The translations under genes and the position numbers were made by a program. Positions 60,101 through 63,010 of a DNA stretch of 64,000 nt are shown here, piece by piece. Within the stretch, counting starts at the first letter, position 1. The number at the start of each line of letters is the position of its first letter. The DNA comes from Cristatella mucedo (lineage: Eukaryota > Bryozoa > Phylactolaemata > Cristatellidae), in contig WPIO01000164.1 of assembly GCA_009760855.2 (NCBI GenBank), forward strand, positions 306,001 to 370,000, given 5' to 3'. Under the pieces are notes generated by a model. That model was not told where the DNA came from, did not search any database, and saw only the letters and a program-made list of their open reading frames with translations.

Positions 60101-60434
60101 TTATAAATTCCGTAATCGTTGAAGAAATTTTGAATTGTCTTGTAATTGATAATACAAAAAATTTGGCATTTTCAGCTAGCACGTCGGTTTCTTTGGTAAC
60201 CGTCGCTCTAAACTTAAATCAATTATAAATATCGTGCTATTTACCATTAAATAGACCACCATCCAGTAAGCAAAACGTTGGTTGCATGGAATTGCAGTCT
60301 GTCATGATATGCGTGCCATTACTCGACCACGCTGGGCATACACTCTTTGAACCAGGAAATCCGCTCTCGGGTCTTTCCGATGCAAGATCGAATCCACCAC
60401 CTCTTTCCATAAACGAAAAAGCAAAAAGTACCAT
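14564..60434 (-). CDS. Type I receptor: TSP1, six sushi, FN3-like, TM, tyrosine-rich tail (13 exons)
   Basis: Gene-level entry joining the 13 exons listed separately; predicted protein about 950 residues. Seen: canonical GT/AG sites at almost every boundary and phases that match (1-1 through the TSP1 and sushi exons, 0 into exon 9, 1-1 for exon 10, 1-0 for the TM exon, 0-2, then 2 to stop). The ectodomain carries many N-glycosylation sequons and Cys-rich modules, so it should sit at the cell surface. Family knowledge: sushi and TSP1 modules bind proteins or glycans. Inferred: an adhesion, recognition or signalling receptor. No catalytic domain follows the membrane segment; the cytoplasmic part is about 175 residues. 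Introns range from 88 bp to 9.2 kb and most of their bulk is LINE sequence. Open points are the true 5' end (no convincing signal peptide) and the exon 2/3 junction. Two neighbouring genes are possible but unlikely given continuous phase. Confidence 0.72.
15250..15402 (-). mobile_element. S1 SINE (tRNA-derived head, A-like tail)
   Basis: On the minus strand: a box A-like GGCCAACCGGTTAAGATGG, a box B-like GGCTCGAACCC about 60 bases on, then AAGCGCCTGCATAGAGAT and AATACAAATGAGTTATATTA. The head looks like a tRNA gene with pol III promoter boxes; the tail resembles the family A LINE hairpin and the other S1 copies. Confidence 0.72.
16026..16367 (+). pseudogene. Family B endonuclease fragment
   Basis: Open stretch with the APE endonuclease start (LLKIKGFLIRDQ), the TETW metal-binding motif and IYRPPNG. 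The frame is open upstream with LLNIR, the usual LINE endonuclease beginning, but has no Met. It ends at a stop in FIEDF, before the catalytic SDH region, so no active nuclease is expected. Confidence 0.8.
17388..17897 (+). pseudogene. Family B reverse transcriptase fragment
   Basis: RT fingers and palm: IVRPILKQPGL, NYHPVSLLPFISNILKK, GFKRLHSTETALL, LSAAFDTIDHEVLFERL, CRVPQGSVLGP. A frameshift follows; the FYADD box lies in the next frame near 17960-17975. Broken, not translated as a whole. Confidence 0.82.
18090..18393 (+). mobile_element. Nested family A 3' end inside family B
   Basis: Starts in the last A codons (CATTTAAAAGGAACTTAAAA), passes the hairpin (AAAGCGCCTAGA...) and ends in a (ATT)n tail. 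It splits B between the codons for LNDD and KTE, the same spot as the insertion at 5537 but with a different 5' truncation. A target duplication is not clear because the tail merges with ATAAAACC. Confidence 0.82.
19440..20090 (+). mobile_element. Family A LINE 3' fragment
   Basis: C-terminal region (CAGACTTGTCTGTCATGAACG, GCACTGGCTATAGGTCAAGC), 3' UTR, hairpin and (ATT)n tail at 20059-20087. The copy follows the B element end by about 140 bases. Confidence 0.8.
20095..20600. other. No recognisable gene; possible SINE remnant
   Basis: GC-richer stretch at 20100-20400 with CCTTGGTGTAATGGCTTATC, which resembles a tRNA D-arm box A, but no box B at the right distance. I could not identify the rest. 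Confidence 0.35.
20600..23265 (+). mobile_element. Mosaic LINE: family A 5' part, family B 3' part
   Basis: From about 20850 to 22240 the sequence follows family A: linker (GGCCTATGGTTTACCGAGGAC), CTTCTATAAAAATTGTTAAATC, RT (GGTGTATAACGACCTCCTTCGAA). Near the catalytic-box equivalent (GCAGATGGTATACAGTTG at 22242) it switches to family B (CCTTCGGAATCTGCTGCAGC) and stays B to the tail at about 23260. Both parts are degenerate. Confidence 0.6.
23652..23914 (-). CDS. Receptor exon 12: cytoplasmic segment
   Basis: Strong acceptor TTTTTTCCTTATTAG in phase 0, matching the end of the TM exon, and donor TGGAG/GTAAAT in phase 2. The 87 codons are polar, with SKTKNGRAKN and one tyrosine in VSIHYSDR; no kinase, phosphatase, death or TIR signature is seen. 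The segment lies between LINE-derived stretches yet is free of stops, which supports coding. Confidence 0.65.
24230..24985 (+). mobile_element. Family A LINE 3' fragment, split by a SINE
   Basis: C-terminal A region up to CATCGACTTCAAG at 24380, then an S1 SINE, then A again from GTTTGGTCATTGACTG (24526) through CCAATCACATTCATTTGC to the hairpin and a short tail near 24985. The reading frame is gone. Confidence 0.78.
24381..24522 (+). mobile_element. S1 SINE inserted in family A
   Basis: tRNA-like head TGGTCCAGTGGTTAAGGCAC (box A) and GGCTCGAGCACC (box B), then the tail AATAGAGATTAAGTTCTCTC and TTTATAAATGAATTATATT. The tail resembles the family A end. It interrupts A coding sequence between TTCAAG and GTTTGGTC. 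Confidence 0.8.
24986..25205 (-). mobile_element. Family A LINE tail, facing the preceding copy
   Basis: Minus-strand (AAT)n from about 24989, then the hairpin (AATCTCTCTCTAGGCCCTTTT) and 3' UTR up to about 25200. The tail of the plus-strand copy and of this copy meet, giving an inverted tail-to-tail pair. Confidence 0.78.
25205..26640. other. Intron sequence, no repeat recognised
   Basis: AT-rich DNA between exons 12 and 11 of the receptor. No LINE, SINE or coding pattern is evident on either strand. Confidence 0.5.
26650..26807 (-). CDS. Receptor exon 11: transmembrane segment
   Basis: Acceptor GCACTTTTAG in phase 1 and donor TTG/GTAAGC in phase 0. The 52 codons give a short extracellular stalk, a hydrophobic core containing LSLMPLFIFAMIAASA, then a Cys- and Lys-rich juxtamembrane stretch (SACKAHC, ENKKHQK) that fits the positive-inside rule. 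No ATG-started frame longer than about 60 codons covers it; I found it by looking for the membrane exon required downstream of exon 10. Confidence 0.72.
27118..27300 (-). mobile_element. Family A LINE tail fragment
   Basis: Diverged (AAT)-like tail and 3' UTR: CACTTTACGTTTGCTGCAAAG and GGGATGACATGCACAGGG. Confidence 0.65.
27548..27890 (-). mobile_element. Family A LINE 3' fragment
   Basis: Tail, hairpin (CAATCTCTTTATAGGTGCG), 3' UTR and the start of the C-terminal codons (AAGTCAGAGGATGTCACG). It ends shortly before a family B copy. Confidence 0.75.
27955..29360 (+). mobile_element. Family B LINE, best-preserved ORF2 portion
   Basis: Starts inside RT (HSTETALL) and runs to the B tail (GACGGAGATACATTACATTA). 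The frame is broken once by an extra G in the G-run near 28180; otherwise it is open for about 440 codons. The catalytic box reads FCDDD instead of FYADD, so the enzyme would be inactive. 5'-truncated; lies in intron 10 of the receptor on the opposite strand. Confidence 0.88.
28156..29301 (+). pseudogene. Family B reverse transcriptase C-terminal half
   Basis: 381-codon frame: GVPQGSVLGPLLF, YHFCDDDTQLYL, NFLKLNDDKTELLLIG, ARNLGVVFDS, LAPSYLAELLHQF and PRLWKSLPQFLRND. This is the typical palm, thumb and C-terminal domain of L2-like elements. The YADD catalytic motif is mutated at two residues and the 5' half is missing. Confidence 0.85.
29440..30955 (+). mobile_element. Family A LINE, good partial copy with expanded (GA)n
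   Basis: RT from GFRANHS onwards, LSAAFDTIDHKV, intact FYADD (FHFYADDTKLYL), C-terminal domain and tail. Three frame breaks (near 29731, 30021 and 30607). In the 3' hairpin the AGAGAG arm is expanded to a run of about 32 bases of GA (30867-30896). Confidence 0.87.
30867..30896 (+). repeat. (GA)n microsatellite in a LINE tail
   Basis: About fifteen GA units between AAGCGCTTA and TTAAATTATC. Normal family A copies have three or four units here. Confidence 0.95.
31604..31834 (-). CDS. Receptor exon 10: membrane-proximal FN3-like segment
   Basis: The core YCNGPIRVGHVYCFKLRI followed by the DTPCSSPIKV stretch matches the pattern YCNGPL-PGT-Y-FK-RA-T...DT--S-PI that I know from the last extracellular module of R3-type receptor tyrosine phosphatases and related invertebrate receptors. 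The donor GTTG/GTAAGT is strong and leaves phase 1. The acceptor is less certain: TTGTGAG (used here) and AAATAG 12 bases further both keep phase 1. Joins to the TM exon to read KVGSSLAE. Confidence 0.75.
31946..32050. repeat. Compound (TA)n-(CT)n-(CA)n-(TA)n microsatellite
   Basis: Alternating TA, CT, TA, CA and TA blocks, about 100 bases, roughly 110 bases upstream (in gene sense) of the receptor exon 10 acceptor. Confidence 0.95.
32928..33354 (-). CDS. Receptor exon 9: unrecognised extracellular segment
   Basis: 142 codons plus one base between TTGTTTTAG and a GTGAGT donor; phase 0 in, 1 out. I do not recognise the first part. The sequence is rich in beta-prone stretches (FYLPAGIPSLAEGF, GFSIIVVDM, SPLYSVSF) with three cysteines and sequons NMS, NQT, NGT and NGT. 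Position and continuity with exon 10 suggest it is the N-terminal portion of the membrane-proximal fibronectin-like unit, as in receptor phosphatases where a long segment precedes the NGPL motif. If the donor is not used the frame runs 13 more residues to a stop at 32887, which would give a secreted form. Confidence 0.72.
33846..34245 (-). mobile_element. Two family B LINE ends in tandem
   Basis: First copy at 33846-34054: TAATGTAAAGTATCTCTGTC and TTTCGGTACGCATTCAGTAA. Second at 34080-34245: ATGTATCTCCGTCAGTAACT, then AGCCATAGTCGGCTGCAGGAGA. Both minus and 5'-truncated. Confidence 0.72.
34250..36955. other. Intron 8, mostly unrecognised
   Basis: AT-rich. A stretch at 34980-35060 (GATGCACATGCTCTGAAAGTTTGGAACTC) weakly resembles the A C-terminal region. 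At 35400-35500 there is a possible tRNA-derived remnant (GGATTCGGTTCC resembles box B). Nothing else is recognised. Confidence 0.4.
36962..37115 (+). mobile_element. S2 SINE copy
   Basis: AGGTAAAGTGGTTGCTTTCACGACCTCG head, a box B-like GGTTCCATTCC, GTGGGCG, GGTGGTGATAGCCGT and CTTCTGTC...AAAAGAGGCGGTTTAATCA. The order and words match the copy at 55310-55480. Confidence 0.75.
37115..37575. other. No recognisable gene
   Basis: Intron sequence between an S2 SINE and a family A copy; nothing recognised. Confidence 0.5.
37575..38880 (-). mobile_element. Family A LINE, partial copy
   Basis: (AAT)n tail at 37582-37597, hairpin (CAATGTCTCTCTAGGCGC), 3' UTR, C-terminal domain and RT back to the block before FYADD (here FHFYTDDSQLHL). 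It stops abruptly at 38880 in the codons for LGITGTAL. Confidence 0.87.
38885..41230. other. Intron 8, no recognisable feature
   Basis: AT-rich DNA without LINE, SINE or exon motifs that I recognise. Short open frames have no features of known proteins. Confidence 0.45.
41230..41945 (+). mobile_element. Family A LINE, diverged 3' fragment
   Basis: Words such as GACATCGTATCACCTGC, TTTCAAAGCCTCAGACTCC and the tail AAACGCTTAGAAAGAGATCG with GGCGCTTTATTCGTGTGCAT and (ATT)n follow the A order. Coding frame lost. Confidence 0.6.
42150..42330 (+). mobile_element. Family A LINE tail remnant
   Basis: TTTTCATGCTGACCCATTTCG, then CACTAACCATTCGATCGTG, then a short (ATT)-like end near 42320. Strongly diverged; lies about 240 bases downstream of receptor exon 8. 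Confidence 0.55.
42568..42773 (-). CDS. Receptor exon 8: sushi domain 6
   Basis: Acceptor GTGCTGCAG, then ISCSEPLRG, TYICNFGY, ITCTLDGSW and NPTCS; donor CCTAAG/GTAATA. Unlike the other sushi exons it ends in phase 0, marking the change from the repeated module array to the membrane-proximal part. Sequons NGS and NPT (the latter with Pro, so not used). The next exon lies 9.2 kb away and starts in phase 0. Confidence 0.85.
43255..44775 (-). mobile_element. Family A LINE, partial copy
   Basis: (AAT)n tail at 43258-43277, hairpin, 3' UTR, C-terminal domain (VASRLDFCNSLPTG, HWLPVKQQISFKVL) and RT (LSAAFDTIDHKVLLEHL), ending near 44775 in the codons upstream of FRANHS. Frame breaks are frequent. 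Confidence 0.87.
44775..46375. other. Intron 7, no recognisable feature
   Basis: AT-rich; a short stretch at 44773-44803 repeats AAACTT/TTAAAC words. No gene or element recognised. Confidence 0.45.
46375..46450 (+). mobile_element. Very short family A-like fragment
   Basis: ACCATGCTGACAATGTGCATG and GCCACCATTTGCATG resemble the A 3' UTR (GCTGACACTGTGCATGCTGCCAC). Too short to be certain. Confidence 0.4.
46613..46801 (-). CDS. Receptor exon 7: sushi domain 5
   Basis: Acceptor CGTTCACAG, then ISCGRPGTG, VTYVCPPGH, INCTSSGNW and PPVCT; donor CCA/GTAAGT; phase 1-1. The four cysteines and the Trp are in the expected order, with sequons NCT and NWS. Only part of the exon is headed by a Met; the N-terminal third must come from splicing. 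Confidence 0.87.
46890..47084 (-). CDS. Receptor exon 6: sushi domain 4
   Basis: Acceptor CATTGCAG, then TLCTEPPS, FVNCHVGY, FECHNNGSW and LLPCQ; donor CAAG/GTGGAA; phase 1-1. All four cysteines and the conserved Trp are present. Sequons NDS and NGS. It is separated from the next sushi exon by an intron of only 88 bp, in contrast to the multi-kilobase introns elsewhere in the gene. Confidence 0.87.
47212..47330 (-). mobile_element. Family B LINE tail
   Basis: GTAATGTAAGTTTTTTCCGC, then ATAGCTCACTCAACGCCTAA on the minus strand: the last 120 bases of B, diverged. Confidence 0.65.
47335..47935 (+). mobile_element. Family A LINE, diverged
   Basis: TCCAAACTGACCTTTCCCTAG, then TCAGCTGCATAACATTGCTA and TGCTTGCTGGTCTACTGGCA follow the A C-terminal domain. 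No clear tail. Confidence 0.6.
48147..48368 (-). CDS. Receptor exon 5: sushi domain 3
   Basis: Acceptor TTCAATTGCAG, then VRCSWPHNG, YTCLPGYF, VYCDAAG and PSCQ; donor A/GTAAGTAT; phase 1-1. It is longer than its sister exons (222 bp) because of an extended loop between Cys1 and Cys2. The Trp normally found between Cys3 and Cys4 is absent (the stretch reads DAAGAISQKTPS), so this is a divergent module. Sequons: NTS, NYT, NGS. Confidence 0.85.
49085..49560 (+). mobile_element. Family A LINE 3' fragment
   Basis: From the codons for HQAKHRTTRFS through the 3' UTR to the tail CTTTATCAAGTGCATTATTT. The expected hairpin is present with minor changes. Confidence 0.83.
49672..49710 (+). mobile_element. 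Possible SINE head remnant
   Basis: CCCGGCCGAGAGTGGTCAAG looks like a tRNA-type box A region, as in Leu/Ser tRNAs. No box B follows; family A sequence starts directly after. Confidence 0.35.
49712..50255 (+). mobile_element. Family A LINE 3' fragment
   Basis: CACTGGCTTCCAGTCAAGCA, AACTCGTACAAACCTCAAATCC and a tail with TCTTTATCAAGTGTGTTATTCC. Diverged but collinear with other A ends. Confidence 0.75.
51330..51440. repeat. Minisatellite in the LTR
   Basis: Reiterated 10-20 base units such as GGCCAAGGACTGGCCAAGGG, becoming imperfect on the right (CTAGCCATGGCTGGCC). Confidence 0.85.
51541..51547 (+). promoter_or_regulatory. Putative LTR TATA box
   Basis: TATAAAT within the solo LTR, preceded by a purine-rich GAGAGGGAG tract. 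Position before the repeats and the AATAAA fits a U3 promoter, inferred from layout only. Confidence 0.5.
51728..51960. repeat. Three tandem 78-bp units in the LTR
   Basis: Units start AGGGTAGTT at 51728, 51806 and 51883. Each holds GGAGTT and AACTCC arms able to form a hairpin around a 9-base loop. They produce repeated short open frames on the minus strand that are not genes. Confidence 0.9.
53435..54028. other. Intron 4, no recognisable feature
   Basis: AT-rich sequence between family B and A copies; nothing recognised. Confidence 0.5.
54030..54530 (-). mobile_element. Family A LINE fragments next to exon 4
   Basis: (AAT)n tail at 54036-54056, diverged 3' UTR (CACAGTGTCAGCACTC, GTCTCCACTGGATTTGAGG) and, from 54470, a second piece matching A codons (GTCATGTCAGAGGACGTTG) that ends about 10 bases short of the receptor exon 4 donor. 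Confidence 0.7.
54542..54748 (-). CDS. Receptor exon 4: sushi domain 2
   Basis: Starts after TTTGTTTAG and reads VTCPDNVTNG, with the first Cys three codons into the exon as in its sister exons. It continues through VAYACDYGY, SICMNDGKW and VDCE, the four cysteines and conserved Trp of a sushi domain. The donor is GAAG/GTACGT, phase 1. A family A LINE fragment begins immediately beyond the donor, so the intron's first bases are almost transposon sequence. Sequon: NVT. Confidence 0.87.
54830..55308. other. Intron 3, no recognisable feature
   Basis: AT-rich DNA; no motif recognised on either strand. Confidence 0.45.
55310..55480 (+). mobile_element. S2 SINE copy, with clear pol III boxes
   Basis: TGGCTCACTGGGTAAGGCGG (box A) and GGGTTCGAATC (box B) about 40 bases apart, then a body with CACTGCAAGTGGTGGTGATA and an end with CTTCTGTCGCTATATAAAAG. 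The tRNA-like head and pairing with the copy at 36962 mark it as a SINE and not a tRNA gene (no acceptor stem). Confidence 0.78.
55485..57885. other. Intron 3, AT-rich, no recognised gene
   Basis: Contains (TA)n microsatellites at about 57060-57180. An open frame at 56695-56919 (plus) has no recognised features. Otherwise nothing identified. Confidence 0.4.
57060..57180. repeat. (TA)n microsatellites
   Basis: Two long TA runs separated by about 40 bases of ATATG/AAATA-rich sequence. Confidence 0.95.
57886..58858 (-). mobile_element. Family B LINE, good 3' fragment
   Basis: Tail TAATGTAATGTAATGTATCT, then the C-terminal domain and RT thumb: an open frame (58916-58104) with LADIRSWMSENFLKLNDDKA, ARNIGVMFDS, LSRLDYCNCILA and PRLWNSLPQFLRND. 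The 5' truncation is at the LADIRS codons. Same strand as the receptor gene and in its intron 3. Confidence 0.87.
58920..59440. other. Intron 3, no recognised gene
   Basis: The stretch at 59040-59230 is GC-richer (GTCGTGGGTGATTCGCCATG) and could be an old repeat; I could not assign it. Confidence 0.4.
59477..59685 (-). CDS. Receptor exon 3: sushi domain 1
   Basis: Four-cysteine sushi pattern: MGC, then ISYKCNAGY, IIKC and an NSTW followed by QACA. The donor is excellent (GCAC/GTAAGTAT) and ends in phase 1, joining exon 4 exactly. The 5' boundary is a problem: the nearest acceptor-like AG (TTAAAG) would start the exon in phase 0, while exon 2 ends in phase 1. One base less after that AG would restore the pattern seen in the other five sushi exons. 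The start given is therefore approximate. Confidence 0.75.
59770..59915 (+). mobile_element. S1 SINE in the small intron between exons 2 and 3
   Basis: Box B-like GGGCTCGAGCCC, then ACCTGAATAGAGATTTAAG, TTCTCTTCGAACGCTATAC and AAATGAGTTATATTATTAA. The head is degenerate. The tail ends about 15 bases from the exon 2 donor, so this SINE makes up most of the intron. Confidence 0.7.
59930..60079 (-). CDS. Receptor exon 2: thrombospondin type 1 repeat
   Basis: Fifty-residue TSP1 domain: WSEWSQWSDC at the start (the layered Trp motif), then the QRTRSC strand and six cysteines in total, the usual number. Acceptor TTTTATTTTAG and donor CCTG/GTAATA give a phase 1-1 exon, the normal arrangement for TSP1 modules. 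It follows exon 1 after a 165-bp intron, and the reconstructed first codon is Val. TSP1 repeats bind glycosaminoglycans and extracellular proteins and are often C- and O-glycosylated at the Trp and Ser/Thr positions. Confidence 0.85.
60245..60434 (-). CDS. Receptor exon 1: N-terminal segment
   Basis: 63 codons plus one base, from an ATG at 60434 to a donor reading AATG/GTAAAT. The segment has three cysteines (VCPAW, TDCN, TFCLL) and an NGT sequon; I recognise no domain. The Met is followed by only seven hydrophobic residues (VLFAFSF) before a charged stretch, too short for a normal signal peptide. The frame stays open upstream for about 40 codons without another Met, so a spliced upstream exon carrying the signal peptide is possible (an acceptor-like TTTTTTATTAG lies just upstream). 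The ATG and its frame are kept in the duplicate at 61.8 kb, which supports this reading frame. Confidence 0.55.
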
Positions 60435-60961
60435 TTTTATGGAAACTCCACATCTAATAAAAAATTGCCGTAAATGAGGAGAACGACGAGGAACTCCAAA
60501 ACTGCTAAAAAGCGTAATCAGCTTGAACTTAACAAACTAACTTTGACGAGTAGCATTTCATGAATACGGATGCAGAATACGCCTTAAATGCATAGACGCG
60601 AGCTTATAGAAATGGTTCTCGACGGAACCTTGAATACCACGCCCATGCAAATTAGATGTGTTTTATATGTTAAGGAATCTCAAATTAAGTTTGATGTTAC
60701 ACGTATTGCTCTGTAAAGCTTTAAAGATTTTCAACCCCATTTTAGTCTTCGACGAGCCAACAATTTAGCTTATTTGATCGAAAAATTTGGTTAATACATG
60801 TCTTTAAAGTTTTTCTTTCAAAATACTCACAACCTATACGCAAAATTCACAGTTTTTACCATTGAAATATTGAAAATAGTAAAGCAATTTTTTAAGAGAT
60901 TTTTCACCAGAAGTAGCATATCGAAACTCACTAAATGGCATTCAGTGAAAATAAGGCCCAA
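60390..60961 (-). promoter_or_regulatory. 5' flank and first codons of the receptor gene (source of a duplication)
   Basis: Contains the first dozen codons of exon 1 and about 525 bp upstream. A diverged copy lies at 61773-62366. The upstream part is AT-rich without an obvious TATA at the usual distance, so I cannot place the start of transcription. Shared blocks run through the flank up to GCCCAAT near 60960. Confidence 0.5.
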
Positions 60962-61077
60962 TGGGTGTATTTAACCAGTGAACTTTGTAAACCAAAGCTA
61001 CATAGCCATATACAGACAGCAATCCTAAAGTTGAATTTCTGACCAATAGTTATTACAGTTCAAAAGCGTATGCCGAG

Positions 61078-61215
61078 CTGGCTTTGCCAAATGGTTAAGG
61101 TGCTTGCCTCGACCAAGGTCAAGGATAATATATTTAGTTACCTAGGTCGCAGGTGCGATCCCCATGGCTCATGCCAAGCGCCTGTGGCGATAGTAAAGTG
61201 AGAGCACTTACCTCA
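61078..61215 (+). mobile_element. S1-like SINE upstream of the receptor
   Basis: TGCCAAATGGTTAAGGTGCT (box A-like) and GGTGCGATCCC (box B-like), with CCAAGGTCAAGGATAATATA resembling the copy at 59.8 kb (ACAAGGTCAAGATGAAC). The tail differs, so membership is likely, not certain. Confidence 0.6.
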
Positions 61216-61488
61216 GACTATGGCAGTGCCATTGATTAACTGCAGTTTCGAAGCGGTATTAAGCTGGGGGGCCGACGATCTTGGCTAGCGAGTCAGAGCA
61301 AAGTGTTCTAGCTACGAGGCAGGAGCCAAGACTCTAGCCGATCGGAGCTCAGTGCTTCTGCACCACAGGCGACAGCAGACTCTAGTTAGCATTCAGTTCT
61401 CAACTTGATGTAATGACTAAACGTTGCTGAAAGCGGTTACTTACAAGTGCTCCAGTTCGTTTGCTGTTTAGCAATAATATCAATAATA
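61215..61488. other. No recognisable gene
   Basis: Short GC-balanced stretch with CTTGGCTAGCGAGTCAGAG; nothing recognised. Confidence 0.4.
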
Positions 61489-61770
61489 ATAGTAATACAT
61501 TTGATAAAGAGCCCTCTGAGAACATAATCTCTTTCTTGGCGATTTATATTTGCTGCATAGGAAACTCGATCATATGGTGAGTGGTATCATGCTTGATAAA
61601 CAGCATGAATAACATGCACAGGGTCAGCATGCACTTTTGGTTAGTGGCAGCTTGCACAGTGTCAGCACGCATAAGCACATACAAGACGAATCACAGGGAC
61701 ATACTAAATGCTGTCGTAAATAGGCGTGTTTGTAAGTTCTTTTTAAATGTGGTCAAGTCAGATGATATTT
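61488..61770 (-). mobile_element. Family A LINE 3' fragment left of the duplicate
   Basis: (AAT)-like tail near 61480-61500, hairpin (CATAATCTCTTTCTTGGCG), 3' UTR and first C-terminal codons. It ends at AGCAATTGAAATCC, where the duplicated receptor 5' end begins. Confidence 0.8.
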
Positions 61771-61772
61771 TG

Positions 61773-62366
61773 TAGCAATTGAAATCCACCACCTCTTTCC
61801 ATAAACGAAAGAGCAAAATACACCATTTTTTTAAACGGCATATCTGATCCTAATTGCCGTAACAGAGGAGAATGACTTGGAAATACAAAACCGCAGGAAA
61901 GCCTAATCAGCTTGCAACTTTAGAAACTAGGATGGACGGGTAGCATTACATGAATACCGATGCAGAATAAGCCTAAAAAGCAAAGACCCGAGCTTATATA
62001 ATCGGTTCCTGACGGAACTTTGGAGACCAAGCCCATGAAAATTAGATGCATTTTATTACACGCATGTTAAGGAATCTCAAATTAAGTTTGCCGTTAAACG
62101 TATCGTTCTCTAAAGGCTCAAAGATTGTCTAATCAATTTTAGTCTTCCCCGAATGCCATATTTAGCTTATTTCATTAAGAAAATAGGTCTAAAATACAAG
62201 ATGTCATTGGAAATTGTCTTTCAAGAAACAGACAATCTATATATACAATTCAAGTTTTTACCACTAAAATATTGAAAATAATAAAATAACTTTTCAAAAA
62301 TCTTTTTCACCAGAAGTAGTATGTCAAAAATATCCAAGATTACCATCAGTGAAAATTTGGCCCAAT
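61773..62366 (-). repeat. Direct duplicate of receptor 5' end
   Basis: Diverged direct copy of 60390-60961, about 1.4 kb away. Matching anchors in order: CCACCTCTTTCCATAAACGA, CATGAATAC-GATGCAGAATA, TTAAGGAATCTCAAATTAAG, CACCAGAAGTAG and CAGTGAAAAT. The ATG, SFMERGGG and upstream flank are kept, but the coding part breaks off after about 12 codons into family A LINE sequence. Both sides of the block are family A pieces in minus orientation. Confidence 0.82.
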
Positions 62367-63010
62367 TTTGAGAGTTAGCCTTTCCAATTTCCGAATCCGA
62401 CTCGGTTAGCACATAGCTAGTAGTCATGTAGTAGTTGTATTAGTTATAGTAGATGCTAGTTGTATCATCATGCAATATAATAATATTTTCTGCCATTTAC
62501 GTGGGGATGTCATCAATACATGCATCAAGGGAGTTAAGAGAATTAGAGCTACTCGAATGCTGGGAGAGACCATAATTATAATATTAATAATACGCTTAAT
62601 AAAGCACCCTCGGAGAACTCAATCTTTTTCTAGGCGCTTTAAGTTTTCTGAAAATTAAACGCGATTGAATAGTGAGTGGTATAATGCTTGATAAACAACA
62701 TGAATAACATGGCTAGGGGTGACATGCACAGGATCAGGAATCAAAGTAAAGGTGCAACTGAGTAGCGTACGAATAGAAATTAAAGCGTAGATTGAGCTTG
62801 GCAATCGCATCGGCCTGAGGAAGAGACAGTATAAACCGTGAAAAGAGCCGGATCTAGCAAGGAGACCTGAGGTACCCCATATTTCAAAATGCCTCGGAGG
62901 ATCTTTGCCAATTCACATCAATACTCTGGATTCTTCCACTGAGATATGACCTGAACCATTTCAGAGCTGTGCCAGTAATGGCCAAGCGAGATTAGAGGCG
63001 GTTTAAAAGA
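62360..63010 (-). mobile_element. Family A LINE RT fragment right of the duplicate, with nested tail
   Basis: TTGAGAGTTAGCCTTTCCAAT and GGATGTCATCAATACATGC match A RT codons in minus orientation. They continue, after a nested insertion, with AAAGTAAAGGTGCAACTGAG and a GACCTGAACCATT block. The right end is at about 63010. Confidence 0.8.
62572..62748 (-). mobile_element. Nested family A tail inside family A
   Basis: A truncated 3' end of about 175 bp ((AAT)n, hairpin, 3' UTR up to CACAGGATCAGG) that splits the codons around GGGAGGGATCAAAGC of the host A copy. Confidence 0.78.

Noticed and set aside
61078-61160. A tRNA gene upstream of the receptor
   Set aside because: The distance between boxes is too long and the stems do not pair; it resembles the S1 SINE.
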